Shown: in pieces, positions 46,201 to 61,200 of the stretch
Position numbering within the stretch: the stretch's first letter is position 1
How the letters are laid out: each line of letters begins with the position of its first letter
Assembly (NCBI RefSeq): GCF_040807025.1
Contig: NC_090944.1
Span: forward strand, 113,967,738-114,031,737
Length of the DNA: 64,000 nucleotides
DNA from: Struthio camelus
Lineage: Eukaryota; Chordata; Aves; Struthioniformes; Struthionidae
Reading direction: 5' to 3'
Notes under the pieces: model-generated
The model's database searches: none
What the model saw: only the letters and a program-made list of their open reading frames with translations
Told to the model about the DNA's origin: nothing
Position numbers and translations under genes: made by a program

Positions 46201-49200
46201 TTGTGTTAGTTACAGAAGACAATGCTGCCTCTTCATCCTTACCTAGCAGAGCAATTGTTTTGCTTTCAGCATGTCTCTGCTCTAGTTTTGCTCACTTGTG
46301 CTCCTTATCACTGGACACCTCTCAGCAACGAGCAAACAGTATTTCTGTACTTCTTTAGAATGCTCTATCAGCATTGCAGAGCAGATTTAGAAGCTGAAGA
46401 CACTTGTGTTTCTGTGTTTCAGTGTGATCAAAGTATGGGACTTGCGCAGGAACTATGCCACTTATCGTCAGGATCCAGTGCCATTTAAGTCTTTTTGCTA
46501 CCCTGGGACCAGTACTCGCAAACTTGGTAAGTTATTGGATCATGCATTTGCCAAAGTGTAACTGGAATCCGAGAAGTACTGACAACCCTCTCTCTCATCT
46601 TTATAGCCAATTATATATCAGACTGACAGGTTCAGCAAGATTTTTTTTTCATTGCCAATACCGAATTTTCAAGTTGAAGACTGGAAGTGCCCCATTTCTG
46701 CATCGTTGTACCAATGATTTAAAAAAAAGAACAAACTTTTGATAGGCTTCAATAGCGTAGTTTCAGAAATGGAGCTGAGGGAATAATAGAGCTTTGTAGG
46801 TGGCATTTAACTAATGGTTCTGGTGTGTGAGTTGAAATCAAACTGAGCTCCTTTGCATTGTGGATCTTGCAAAGAGAACAGAAGGGGCTGGGTTTTTTCA
46901 TTGTAATCTTTGAGAGTTGAGCAGCACTTGAAGCTGTTTGTTACCATAAACAATAGAGTTCTTGTTCATGCTGCTCTATGCTTCTTTGTATCTTAACTTC
47001 TTATAAAGCTGTGATCCACTATAGTAATTCCAGATGACTTGTCTAATCAACTATCTCGATGTGGTAATGATTGGTATCACACTCGGGAAGATGATGGAAA
47101 TCCTCCAGGAGCTGGCTATGAAATAACTCACTATCAGGGAAAGATTCTTCTTAATCCTAAATCGCTAACAAATTAGAGGATGGCTTATTGTACTGAAGCA
47201 TGAGGGTTTCTATTTATTTTAGTCTCTGCTTCTACAATTGGATGTTCCTGTTATGCGTTTGTAACTATCGAATAAACAACTTGCTTGCTATCAAGGTGAG
47301 AATTCTCTCTAAACTTCACCATGAATTGCCATGGGAAATTGTAGACGTTAATTTAGAAACTTTACTTCTCCAGGAACAGCTCTGTCAAACTCTCCCAATG
47401 ACAATCTCTCCTATGTGATAGAAATCCTGTCCAAATTTCCCCCTCTAAGCATTCCTGTGAATGTTTGTCAAAATGGTTTGTAATGGAGTTATTTCTTAAG
47501 ATGAACTTCTGACTTTCTCTTTAGGATATTCTAGTCTGGTTTTGGATTCCACTGGCGCTAATCTGTTTGCTAACTGCACAGATGACAGTATCTACATGTT
47601 CAATATGACAAGTTTAAGGACCACTCCAGGTAAGAATATCTGTGGAACCAGCTGCAAAAATAGTGCCGCGTACAGCAAGGTTACTAAGCTTATCCACAAA
47701 ACCAGGCATCCATAAAATCTAGCAGCAGGCAGCCTGGAGTAGTGTTGCATGGATACAGACCTCTGCTTCAAATTTGGTCTTGATCAGTAATGAAAACAAC
47801 ATTGTATGAACTGCAGGTGGTTTGGTGGTAGAGGTGTAAAGAGCTTAGTCTCAGCCTTGAGTGCTCCCGCTGTGCAAACCAGCATTGTAATTGCTGCTTG
47901 TTGGAACCCTGCTTAGCAGTTCTGTTAAGCAGGCCAAAGGCAAGGACCTGTCTCACCACCTTATAGGTTGACAATTGGCAGTGCTAACAAACGCGTTATG
48001 GAGAGTAACAAGACAGTTTTCCCCTTTGCTGTGGCTTGCAGAGACAGCTTGAAGGCATAAGAAATCTATTGCAATCCCCTAAGTCTAAGACTATCTGGGA
48101 GAAGAGGCATCTGTTAAAAGAGCTGTTCATGTTTAGCAGTAAGCCACCCGCGTAAAAGTGATGGCGTAAGAACATAGATAAGGGCAGACACTTGTTCACC
48201 TAGATTGAGACTAACAATAGGTTGCATATTAACTCCAGTTATCTTGTTAGGAATGATTAGCATCCAGCCTAAACCAAGTTTGAATCTTCTTCTTACTGAC
48301 AGTCTCTGATTTTCAAGCTCTATTGGGTATGAATTCATGTAAAGTGGTCACCTGGTGATGATGTGTTTAGACATTTTAAGCTACCACCCTTTTCAATTTA
48401 GCTAAAATAGTAGATTTTTTTGTGGAAAAAGGATCTTCAACATATGGTGGCATCTTCAACTTTTTAGATTCTTTCAGTTCTGCATCTGTGACCTTTATGT
48501 TGACAAGATGGCTCACAAACTTTGCACTTAATTATTTGTCATGGGCCAGTGGATGCTTCTCAGAAAGCAGCAAATCTTAATCGATGTGTTCCGGTCAGAC
48601 ATACGTATGATTTAGTTTCCACTGCCTTTTCTTAGTTTTTCAGTGAATTGAAATTAAATGAACAATGCACCCTTCTGTATCCTCTCCAGGAAGACAATCT
48701 GGTGGGAGTGCTTCCAAAGTTGAGAAGTAGTGCAAGTATTAAATATTAATAGATCAATTGTTGGTTTTAACCCTGGGTGTCACTGCTGAGCTGTAGAAGT
48801 ATTCTCACTGGGCTGTCCCCCTGGAAGAATGGGTTCTCTCCAAAGTGCAGGATGCTCTGCCATCTGCCTCTTGATTTAGTAAGTGCCTTGTGTTGCCTTG
48901 TGTGTAGTGGATAAAATCTGAAGAGAAATCCTGATTCACCCTGCTGGATTTTGAATCCTTGAAAACCTTGAACTTTCAGAATGGTTTCGGGAACGGTGTG
49001 CTGTTCCTCCTGCAGAGGGCAGCACCAACCTGTGGGTTGGTGTGAGCAGCTGGGGAGGACGCTGGGCCTCTTTCCTCGATCGCACCTACTCTTATCTAAT
49101 GTTGAGACAGCGTTAGTTTGAAGGAGAATGTGAGGAAATCATTCTGTAATAGGATTTGCCTGTAGGCCTCTCTTAGGAGGATACTCATTGCTTTGTAACG

Positions 49201-52200
49201 ACTGCATTGAAAGAGTTTTAGGTAAAAGTCAAAGGGTCTTCTGGAGTCTGGCAACTTTTTGAAAAACTACAAAGGCAACCACGTGGTCTCTGGTCTGAGA
49301 GTCCACGTTTCTTGCCAAAAACACTGTGGAAAAGGAATTGAAAACCCTCTAACCATCTACTAAACTGCTGCTTTTGTGCTGCACTGTCTTGGGTCCTGCA
49401 GTGTTTGTGGTGTCAACGCTTCCAAGCTTCTTATGCCAGAGCTGGTAGAGGCCAAGTCAGTCACACATGGCACTAAATTGGGAAACTTGCCCTTTCTGTC
49501 CTGATAAGAAGTCTGGATGTAGTGCAGCCAAGTGCTCTAGATCCACATTCAGCTCCTGTGTTGGCTGTTGGCGCTTCCAGTTCTTGCAATGTGAAGAACG
49601 GCAGCTATTCAAGGCGATGGTTTCAAGGCTTTAGCAGATCAGCTGAAGCATTACTGGGACTTTAGAAACAGGTAATAGACAAGTGTAGCTGACATAATAT
49701 ATGTTTTTTTTAATGAAATAAAGGTGCTGGCGGCAAGAAAAGCAGTAGCAAATGCCTTTTTTGCTTCAGTGAAAGTAGGTCCTAGCTATGTCTTCTCTGT
49801 GGCTATCGCTGTCAATTTAGCAGGAGTGGTGATTGTGGCTGTGGGAAGAAGAGACAAGAAATCTTAACTAATGTGTTGGGGTAGCCCAGATGATGTCTTG
49901 GCCTAATCCTGATATGAATGAAACGAAAGCTTTAATAAAAGGGCCCCTAATTACTAATGCTACGGAGAGAACTGTTGAGGGAAACCTGCTTTGTATCAGA
50001 AGCTACAAGGGTTCCTATTGAGTAATACTTCCTGCTGCCTGGTGGCTGGGGCTTCAAGCCCTAGAGCAAGGGAGCGGTATAACCACTTTCTCTAGAGGAC
50101 ATGTGGCTAGGCAGGAAAAGCCTGTAAGATCAGCCCTGCTTATGTAATCAACTCCACAGCTGTGCATTGAGAGGTGTTTTTATCTTCACTTTTTGTCTCA
50201 TAGTGGCAGTTTTCAGTGGACACCAGAATTCTACCTTTTACATCAAATCCAGTATTAGCCCAGATGACCAGTTCCTGGTTAGTGGCTCGAGTGACTGCAA
50301 CGCGTATATCTGGAAGGTGAGATGCTTGGGAGAAACCCAAGTTTGCAGCCCCAGGCTGGCTGCCCAGAACTGCTCTGTTGTTTTGTTTCATTTGTTTTTC
50401 ATGCTCGCATAGGACACTCCCTGCCTCCCACTCCTGCTTAATACAGCATGGGGTTAGCTCCTGGCCTGTTGTGCCCAGAGTGTGTTGCTGTCAAAGCTCA
50501 ATGTAACTATTTAATGTAAAACAGAGCTAACCTCCTGCCATCAATATGTCTCTCATCACTGCTGCTTATTGCAAGTTCCTGATCTTAATCTGGTTTTAAT
50601 GGGCATTAAAATCCTCTTTCAATCCTGTTGATTCAGCCAGCTATGGCAAGTAGACAGTTTTTGGTTCATGTTTAGCAGTGGAGCGCGTTATCAAAAACCT
50701 AACAGATTAATTGTCTTAAAGGGCACTGTTTTTTTTTCTCCTCTTTTTTCCAACACTTGTTTCAGACATAACTTTTTCTCGTGCTTAATTTACAGTAGTT
50801 ACAGCCTTTGTATTACAGCAAGTGCTCAGTCAGAGCCTTCAGCAAAATTCCAAAGCACTGTCTGACAGTTGAGAGGCTTAGTCACTTGGTGTCTTGCACT
50901 GACGTGTAGGAAATGCAAATGTCACAAAGTTAATAGCAGGGACCTCAGAATGAAGCATGCTTTGAGTTCTGTTCCCCATAGTTTGCAGACGTATGGGAAC
51001 AGGGTGGACTTTATATCTGAAGGAAAATAGGTAGAAATGTGGATGACTGTTTCAGTTTTTCTTATATAATTTGTAGGGAATGCTGACTTGTTTACCCCTT
51101 TCATGATGAGTTTGAAAGTAAAATAGAAACCTCAGAGCAGAGGGCCACCCTGCTGTGGTTGTGGTTTGAACATGTAGTCTTTTTTTGATTCTCACCTCAC
51201 TTGTAAGCAGATAGATTGCTTGCTCAGAAGTAGCAGGAGTGTAGTAGCGTGGCTAGTCCTGTGTTAAAACAGAGGGTGTAATTTTAGCCTTCCTAGTGTT
51301 CTGAGCTTGTTCAGCAAAAATACCTGTGAAAAAAGTTGGGTTCTTTACACCTGTTTATCACACATTTTGCTATTTTCCTGGAATGCAGACTGGGACTGGG
51401 CCAAGAGCATTCAAGGATGTCATAAAATCTCAAAGTTTAAGCGAATACATTTAAAATGCGTTTGCGTACTGAAGGCTTTATTGCTTTCACATGTGGATGA
51501 CATGGTATTGCATATTTATTAAATAATTTAGATGATCATCTGATCAGATCATAAAGATGATCATCTTTATTTTCATCCCATAGTCATGTTAGAAAGTGGG
51601 ACTTTCAGCGAAACTCTGTCTCATTTCTGATCTGTCTTATCCAGAGACTTCTTAATTTGTTTTAAATGCAGGCAGATTTTAGTGAAACTGAAATGTGTGC
51701 ATCTCTTCCAGGGATGAGCACTTTTTATGCTGTGAACGTATGTAGTTAGATATTTCATGAGCATTAACAGGTAATGTTGGAACTAGCTTAATAAAAACTT
51801 CTAGCTCTCCATCTTTAGAGAGGAATGAAAGGCAGAGCAAAAAATGTTGTCCACCCAGATTATTTCTCTGAAGAAATTTGGCAGCAATGCTAAATTGTGT
51901 TTGGGTCAGTATTTCCCAAGGAATACTGTGGCTAGAAGTTATTGCTGAATGGACAGGAATGCTGTTTCAGTCTGGTCCACATGCAACATCACTTTTAGGC
52001 AATGAACACTCACTTTGTGGTGTGTGTGGTGGTTTTTTTTTTTTATTTAATTACTAGTCTGATTAATGAACTGACTCTTGAACAACTCTTAAGTTTATTT
52101 AAAAAAAAAAAAAAACTGTGGGCAGAGAAGTTTCTATCTACAAGAATGGTACGTAGCTGGCATCCGCTGACTCCCTGGAAATAGAAAACGTGCTTTATAG

Positions 52201-55200
52201 ACATGTGCTTCCATAGTTCTATTGCCCTTTGAATCCTCTGGTATGGGCCACTTCAAGCTGACTGGATTAGGTAACCCTTTGGTCTGTCCCAGTGTTGAGT
52301 TTTCATGCTTCTTTATCATCTGGTGTATAAAACTATATGCACCATTTCATCCTGAATCTTGAAGACGGATACAACAGCTGTTTCAATGAGTAGGATAAAG
52401 CCTCATTTCCTAGGTGTTTTTTCTATAGTTTCTCATTTATTAATAACGCTAACTTCCCGTCAGTACCCTGTCAAATCAGCAAAAAGCAGCATAAACTGAG
52501 GTTAATCCTGACATGTGCAGGCTGGCAAACTGTCTTTGGCCAAACTGAATGGATACTGCTGTAATTCTGCCCACCGTACTCCATGGGAACACTGTCTTCA
52601 CGGCCTCTCTCTGAGGCATGGAGCTGTTTCAAGATCGCTGCCCTCTTTCAGGTGTGGACCTGCTGGCCAATTTCACCCAAAGGCTGAAGTAGATAGCAAG
52701 GTTTTCTACAATGAGGGGACCCATCTTTCTTAAGAAGCAAAGCTAAAACTGAGAGTTTCTGGACTCCAGCGTTCCAGTGACATAATGAAATGCAAACTCA
52801 GAAGTCTTGTAATACTGTTTTTTTTTTTTTTCTAGCACCCAAGGAGAAAGACTCATTTTTATTGACAGTGTAGTCTGGCCTCTTTCTCCTTCAAATTCCA
52901 ATTACTGCACCCTCCTTTTGTGCACAATAGTATAAATTAGCTGTAATTGGTATATTTGACACTAGTGTACTGTAAAACCAGCATGATGGCAGAGTCTGGC
53001 CCAGCAAGTGTAATTCTCTTTCTCTGCTTTCCTATCAACAAGCAATGGCTACTAGACTGCTATTGTGTCTATGTTATACGTGTATAGCAAGACTCCTATT
53101 AAATGTAAATGAAGGTGTTCTCTGCACCAAGATCTCCTGCAGTTTATTCCCTATTTAGGGATTTAGTTTCCATGGTATTGCATGTTTTTGGCAGGGAAGG
53201 GAATGCTCTGAACAAGGCATTTAGTAGATATTTAGTCAAGTGGTTTCCTCCGCTATGCCAGGAAAAAGTGGCCTGTTATGATAAACCTGTTTACCTTTGA
53301 ACAACTTTAAGATTCTGAAGCTGGGTATTCAATTTCAGCTTTGCAGGCTGTTATAGGAGGGAATCCACAAGGAAAACTTGTGCAGAAACCCAAAGCCTTC
53401 CCTGATGTCTTGCATCTTCCTTTGAAAACCATATGCAATATCTCCTTTTCCCATACATTGAAGAATCTGTTCATTCACTTAGTCATTTATGCAAATCCTC
53501 CTCATAATGTCACATCAGTAGTGGTGACTCATAGCTCCAGAAAGCATTGCCTGCTGAAAGCATGCAAAACTTGGATGTAATCTGCTTGTGTGCATTTGTG
53601 TATGTATGTGTGTTTTCTTCCTCAGGCCACCTAAACGAGCTTCAGTTTTATCTCTCACTTATGTGAGCTGCAATTGAAGATTAATAATAATACTGTAGAG
53701 CAGGAGAAAGCTCTTTATGAAGGGTGTAAGAGAAATGGGGATCAGTTTAATGAACATGTGTGCTTTAGGGAGGTTTTTATGATCTTTTAAAAGGCTCTTT
53801 GATCTAGTGGAATGGCTGGAAGAGGTACTGCCACTTGGCAGCTACACAAATACCAATCCTAAAGCCAGGGAAGATTCATCTATTGGATTTTATTGGTGGT
53901 GGGTTTTTTTTTTGTTTGCTTGTTTTTCATTAATAAACCATTGACCTAAGATTGGGACACTTGTAAAACAGCAGCAGAATATATTTGGGAAACTCCTACT
54001 TTGAATTTAGAATAGGCAAGCCTTACGTAGAACAGACAAGGTTACTTAGTGTAGTCATGTGCTTGCGTAGTGTGTTGAGTTGACAACTCTTGAGGCAGAA
54101 GTCCTGTGTGTAGCAGGAGCTAAACAAGTGTTTCCAGGCAAGTCAGTACATCTCAGTGCTGACCAGCTGCTTTACCTCTAGAAATGAAACGTGAACTAAT
54201 TCTTAGCGCTCAGTCAGTCATTGCCTGTCAGGAAAGATTGCCCACAGTCCTTGCAGTGAGGACACTTTGTGGGGGAAGAAGGACATTCAGACGACTCTGA
54301 CAGTCCCTGAGGTACTGAAATGAAACCGTGGACTTATTCTATATAAGCTACTGCACAGCTGTCATGGAGTAGCTACCCTTATTAATGTCATTTCTGTGAA
54401 ATTAATTCCTCCCTTGCTTTAAGATGTTAAATCCTGCCGAGAACGTTGTCTTTGCACAGCTGCAAAGAGTAGAGATGCTGTGGTGATTTTTGGGAGAGTG
54501 TGACACCTCCCAAGATATGTAGTACTGAAAAGAAGTTCTGGGAGTAAGGAACAGCGATTTGCAGCTGGGTTCTCCTCTCAGCTGTAGTGGAGTATGATGA
54601 CAGGCTGAAAGTATTTGGTTTGTGTGTCTCATGTAGAAAAGATAGGAAGTATTCATATGCTTCACAGGTGGGCTGTGGAGTTCTTTCTTACTAATGTGTA
54701 TTAGGCTGTAGGTCTTCTGATTTTATACTTATTTTTCTATGAAATTTTTAAGGTTTCTGAGCCCAGCCTTCTTCCACGGATACTGCTTGGTCACTGTCAA
54801 GAAGTTACCTCCGTTGCTTGGTGTCCTTCAGACTTCACTAAGGTTTGTTTTCTAGAGAATTGTCTTTCCTGGGAAACAATAGATGTGATGTGAGAACATC
54901 TGCTTTTCAAAATTTAAGCAGTATTTTTTAATTTGGAAATACGTTCTTAGTTAACAACTTCCAGAAATGTTCGGTTTTGGAGGCAGTAAACCAGGCACAT
55001 CACATGAATACAATGTATCTGAACTTTTTTATTATTTTCAAATAATTTGGATGACTTGCTAAGATCTAGCAAATTGTATATGAACAAAGGCTTCTCCTGA
55101 TGAGAGCTTGTTACGCTAACTCTAGGAGAAAAAACTATGTAGCTATTTCTTTAGGGCTTTCATAAGCCAACAGCTTGTTTTATGGTTCCATATTTATGGC

Positions 55201-58200
55201 GTCCATACGTAGCTGACCATTGATACACGTGTCGGATTTGTATGGAGTGGCAAGAAGTTTTGAATGTCCTTTCAAGAACACATGTGGGTTCTTTAATTGT
55301 GATTTTTTTTTTTTTTGCCTAAAGTTGAGCTGTTCTTATGGCAAATGTTTGTGTGTACACCCACAAACCTACAGTGGAATTGAGTTGGTAATTATCCACT
55401 AAAGGGAAGAGAATTGTGGTAGGAAGCTGAGTAACGTAGTCGGCCTAACTAAAAATGAGAAGTAACCCTGAAAAATCCTAGAGTGTCCTAACAATAGCTA
55501 GAGTTTCTTTCACCCAACAGCATTAAGCAAGTCAGCCACTTTCCCTAACTTTCATTGTTGCACCAGGGCTTTGGAACAGCCTTGCAGTGCGGGAGAATGG
55601 GAGTCTTGCAGACAACCATATGAAGAATTGTTCTAGTCGTATAGGTTGTGCAAGGATATGTGAACTATCATTTTAGATTAAATCTGTGGTATGTGTAGCC
55701 CAGCATCCTGATCACGATGGCTTGGAAATGCAGACCAACATAACCTTTAAAATCTTTGTCAGCACAGGTGAGAAATAGTTAACTATTGTACAGAAGCATG
55801 AAGACAAGTGAAAATGATAACATTAAGAAAAGAGGGGGAGCTGCTTGGAGTGATTTGAGAGGCAAAGTTGCTTTCTGTAGGTGTCATACTGGTGTCACAG
55901 GGTCAGAGTAGAGGCATTTTCCTGTCCAGGTTACTCTGAACTTTGACCACAGCATTTCCCTTTTCTTGCTGCTATGTGAGTCATTAGATAATTGGTCCAA
56001 AGAGAGCCATAAAAGTGTGGGATAGACAGGTTCTGTTGCTTCTTTGAAATATGCCACAGATCATTTTGGAATGCATGAAACCAAGGCTGGAATCTAGACT
56101 AATGTTTCTAGCAGTGTTGATTTCTCTGCCAGATACTGCTAACATCAGGGTCTGCAGAGATCCTGCTTGTGCTTAAGGCTAGCGCAACAGCCTTCCAATG
56201 TCACCTTCTCAGTATGTTGCAAATGTTTGTCCTCAAGCAGAAAAGGTCCTGAATGACAGCGGCAGCCCTAGATGCAGATGCAGAAATGTCCCACGTTGTT
56301 TCCTGCTTCTTTGAACATATACAGCAGGGCATGACTGGATAGCTTCTATTGTCTGAGTAGCTGAAATTTCAAAATATGCATTGCCCCTTCTTGAGCAGAG
56401 CTATGTTAACGCAAATGGTTACTAGTGGCTGAGGCTTTTCTCGTGGGAAAAGGTAAAGGCTTTTTGCCTGTGAGGCAGCCTTGCTCCTTTAAAACTAGGA
56501 TGTCTCTCTGGTACACTAATGAAATAGGGTTGTATTTTGTCTGTGTTCTGGACAAATCCTGTACACCCTCAACCAGGGTTTCACCCTGCGTTCATATTGG
56601 CATAGTGTCTCAGGTGTAGCTATTCTAGTTCAGTTGGCCTGTGAACCACTGGATGTGGCCTGGTCACTCCTAACAAACTAATTTATACTGTAGATTGCTA
56701 CGTGCTCTGATGACAACACTGTGAGGATTTGGCGCTTACAACGTCGTCCTGAGGAGGAGAAATCGGTGTTCAGCAAAACTAACTTGGTGGGCTGGGTCAC
56801 TCGGAAGAAACCAGAAGAACAAGATGGAATAGGTAAGGACCCTGAGGTATCTTATTCTGAATTTTGGGTGTTCTCTGTACCAGCAGAAGCCTTCTGCCTG
56901 TCTTAGTCTTCTATTTTTTCATATTCGTGAATAATTCATATGGCCAGCCAGATACTTCTACTGGTAAGTACTTCTACCACCAACTAGAGGAGCTAGCTGA
57001 AATATCATACAGCTATGCTGAAGTCTCCATGACCAGGCTGTATGGCAAATATTTATTAACACAGCTTATTGGGCAGCCAGATCTTCACTAGGCATCAGCA
57101 GGGTTATTGATAATTGACCAGCCAAAGCAGATGTCGTGCCTGCATGGACTTCTTTAACCAGCAGAGCTGCAACCCAGAATCATGGACTTCAGAACTGAGT
57201 CCCTGCAGCTCCAACTAAAAAGGATTTGGTTATTGTCTATAGCAACAGGATTTTGATTTTGTTTTGGGGTGGGTGGGTTGGTTGGTTTGTGGGTTTTTTT
57301 TTTTTTTTTTTTTAAGTCAAATAGTAGCTGAGAGCAGGAAGGTCATATGCTTTTTTGAATCTGAAATTTTACCCATTAAAGGGCTAATGGCACATATACA
57401 GCCCTGGAACTTTGAACTGTTTCCTCCTGCCCAGCAGATGAATTCAGCATAGTATTCTTTGCTGCTGCTATTGAGTGATACGTTTCTTTCTTAGCTTCAT
57501 GTGGTCAGAGCTACTGACTGTCCTGTACAGACAAAAAGTACTCAGTGAAAGGATTTAGAAAATGCCCTTAGCCAATCACCATGTGTACATAACATTCCAA
57601 AATTAATCAATAATGAATTAATCAAGTAATTCATCTATTCACCTGTTAAAGCTAGTTAATAAATACCATACCCTCCTAGAAAGCCTAGGAGATCAGATGA
57701 ACTGTGCAGCATACTTTCAAAAATAGCAGGTCTGAGCTGTATCACTCTCAAGAATATCTGAGTTTGGTCTAGATCATTCTGATATATACATATTAAGATT
57801 TCCCAGCAGGAAAAATGAGTTCAGTGTATGCAGTGTTGCCTCTATTCTGAATCGCTGCTCCTCTGCGGAAGAGAAGGTAGCCTCTGGACAGTACCGCAAG
57901 CCAAAAGAAAGGAGCCTTGCATCATAGCATTACTTCTGACTTGTCTGAAACTTGCATTGTGTTATGTTAGTGCAGGTGAACGGAGAATAACCACCCCAAA
58001 AGTGAGGTAAGATGAGCTTCTCCGTATAGTATAGTAGCTCTGAAACTAAGTATACAATAGCTCTGCAGCAGCTGTTGATGTGACTTCCTGTGTTCCACCT
58101 ATCTTTTCAAGCCACTCTCCAAATGAATTTCACCTTGGCTAACACACATACAGGCTGAAGGTCTCCCAGTCCCACTAATGGGATAACATTGCATCTAACC

Positions 58201-61200
58201 TTTTGCCGGTAAGTAACAGTCTTGCAGGAAGCTTGCAGGACAATAGGAGGGACAGTGCCAGGTCTGCTCCATAGTTAGTAAATTGTTTGTGTATATGCAT
58301 ACACTCTGCTTCCGAGAAGCCTGAGAAATCACTTTGTGTACTATTTTCAGCAAAAGAGAAGTAAACCTAAGTCTAGTATAGAAGCCTGAAACATGCAGTA
58401 GTTTGTACAGTGAACTTTACAAGTCAGCTTTAGCAATTATACTAGAAAAATAGTGTATTTCTCCTCGTTCTTACTGCATTAGAGCAACACAGGAGGGAAG
58501 AGGAAGTACACAGACCTTGCAAACACAACAGCAGGCTTCCTGCTGACCTTGGCTCTTGAACACAAAGCACGTGCTGTTAGAATATACGAGTTATCTGCAG
58601 AGACTGATTCAGAGCTGGCAATCTAAATACTATTTCAGACCTGCTGGGATGAGATCTAGATAGTTCCCCACCCATTTATATGGAACAAATTGTGAGACTG
58701 AGGCTATGTATTGGCTGTTGACCTATATCATGAAGTGTGGCAAGCACAGTTTCCTTTTCTTTGGAAACTGTTTTTGTGGTTTTGCTAAGTTGCTCTACTT
58801 TCTCTATGTTTTTGAGTAACTAAATTTCTGGAGCTGGCCTGTGTGAGAAAAATTCATGACTGTTAAATCTGGAGGTTCATAATTTCACTCTAGAAAACTT
58901 ACAGCAGAAGAGAGAGAAGGCAGGAAACATCTGAAATAGCTACTTAGGTATCATGCAGGTGGACTACAGGTATTTACAGTATTCATCGCAGAGAGGCTTG
59001 CGCATCCTAAATGGAATGGCAATATAAATAGAAACAGGTTGAACCTGGCTTAGTAGAAGCCCAAACAATGCATGCAATGTTACAGAAAAGCCTAATCTTT
59101 ATATTCTGTTTCCCAGGCTTGGGGGTGTAGTTGGTTTGCTTCTCATCATGGCACCCATCCAACCCTCCAGGACAGCTTTCTCCCCGCCCCCGCTATCGAG
59201 TGACTCCACAGTGCAACTTTCAGACTATGGCCAGATTGAGAATGCTCATATCCAGCTGCTCCTGCCATATTTCTGCTGTATGAATCTGTAGATGGTTATT
59301 AGGCACTGAGAGCTGCTGAGCTTGCTAGCTTTCTTCTACCTCTAAGAGCTTAGATTTTTAAGTGCAACTAATTCTCGAGCTGAGATATTGTCTTGTAAGC
59401 GCTCATTAAAGAGAAGATTAGGAGAACCAATCTTGGCAGTGACATTCTCTTTGTCCAGAATGAAGCAAGTTGTTATGACATAGCACATTTCATCAGGAAA
59501 GGGGCCTTTAACTCTACTTTGGGCTTCAAAGTTATTTGTAGCGGAATCCGTTAATATGGGATCCTATTTGGTTTGCTCTGATGCGCCAGTACTAATATAT
59601 ATGTGTGTGTGTGTATATATGTATATTATCTCTTAAAGGACTAGAAATATTGTAGTAAAAGGAAGAATCAGGAGGAGGTTAGTATGGTATGTAATCAGAG
59701 TCATGTAGTTAGTCACTTGACGGGTTACTTGAGAGACAGTACAGCGTTTTAAAGAAACGGCAGGGCGTTCCCACTACACTTCTCACTGTCCTTAGAAAGT
59801 GCTTTACAGTGTAACAGCTAATGCTGAGAATTAGGAGTTCAGATTAAACCCCTGGTGTGCAGAAAATGTTTAGAGCCCTTGCGCTCAGCGGTAGAAATGT
59901 GTGAGGTAGCTAATGTGCTGTCCTGTTCAACTGCATCACCTCAAGTTAGATGAATGAGAAAGCAGGCATTTAACAGACCCACTAATGTATTCACTCCTGG
60001 AGGGTGATAGGGATAAAAACCCCTCTAATACTGCTGTAGACCAAGATGTTTGCTACGTATGATTCGCAGTGTTACTGTTGAGGTCCAAATGCCCCACTTG
60101 TAAACCTAGCTATGAGTACTTTGCTTCATGTTTTAAGAATCTACTGTTTTAAAAGCAGAGGCTTTTACATAGTAGCTAGTTAGCTCTAAAGCCATTGTGA
60201 CCTAGCTGTCTGGGAAACATTTGTTCTAGAGAAATGACTTAACCCAGAGAGAGATTTTATTTTCTTTAGAATTTAAGTCCTTGTGCAGGAGGTAAAGAAT
60301 TTCTCACATTTGTCTAGGTGTGGTAAATAACTGGCTACTATCTTTGCACTAACATAGCATTGCAGAAAATTCTTTAGCAAAAGGGCAATAGGATGAAAGC
60401 ATGTCCTTTCCTGATCCTACTCTTTTTACCTTAAAAATATACATCTGTGAACACCTGACTCTAGGAGCATTATTCATATAGTAGGATATTCTAATATAAG
60501 ACTTTCTCAGTGTTACAATTAGCTATAGGACCTGCTTATAATACCTTTGTCCCTCAACTCAATTATGAAACCGTTAGAGATTTTAGTGCAGTTAGGAACC
60601 TAACCTTGTCCTCAGATAGCTTCTCGGAAGAGAGCTATCTGGACTAAGCCATTGCAAAGCTTCCATCAGGGCTAGATAAACTCAGAAGATTCAAAACCTA
60701 TTTTGTCTATCCATCAGTCCCTTGGCTGTAGTTCATGTAAGCAGTGCTACTTACAGGAGGGATAGAAGTCAGACATCAAATAAGCACTCTATATTATACT
60801 TACTAATATGATACAATATTTTAAATAGGACTTGTGTTAGTTTAACAGAAATTAAAGGATTTATGCAATCTGTAACTCAGAAGGGTATGTCTGAGAAATG
60901 GGATCAGTGCTAAATTCAAAATCCCCTTGCTGGAAGGGGTATTTATAAAAGGGCTATCTTTAATCTGCTGTTCTGTGTTCCTCATTAAACTACTTATTTC
61001 TTCTCTTTCAGGACTACTGCCAACCAGCCCACAGAGTACTCCTGCCAAAGTCTTCACAGTGGGCAACCCAAGTATTTCCTCACCACGTCCAGCTGCCTGT
61101 GCTCCCAGTTATTCTGGAGACCTTCCTCTTTCTACAAACACTCCAACAGGCTCTCTCAAAACCCAAATGGCCACAACCTGTACGCCAGCAAAGCAGAGCA

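Larger units (their letters stand above)
56833..61011 (+). other. DTL: DTL intron 13
   Basis: A 4.2-kb intron separating the propeller exons from the large tail exon. It contains T20, a TA/TG microsatellite and AT-rich TAAT-dense sequence at 57,580-57,660. I see no exon. Confidence 0.8.
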
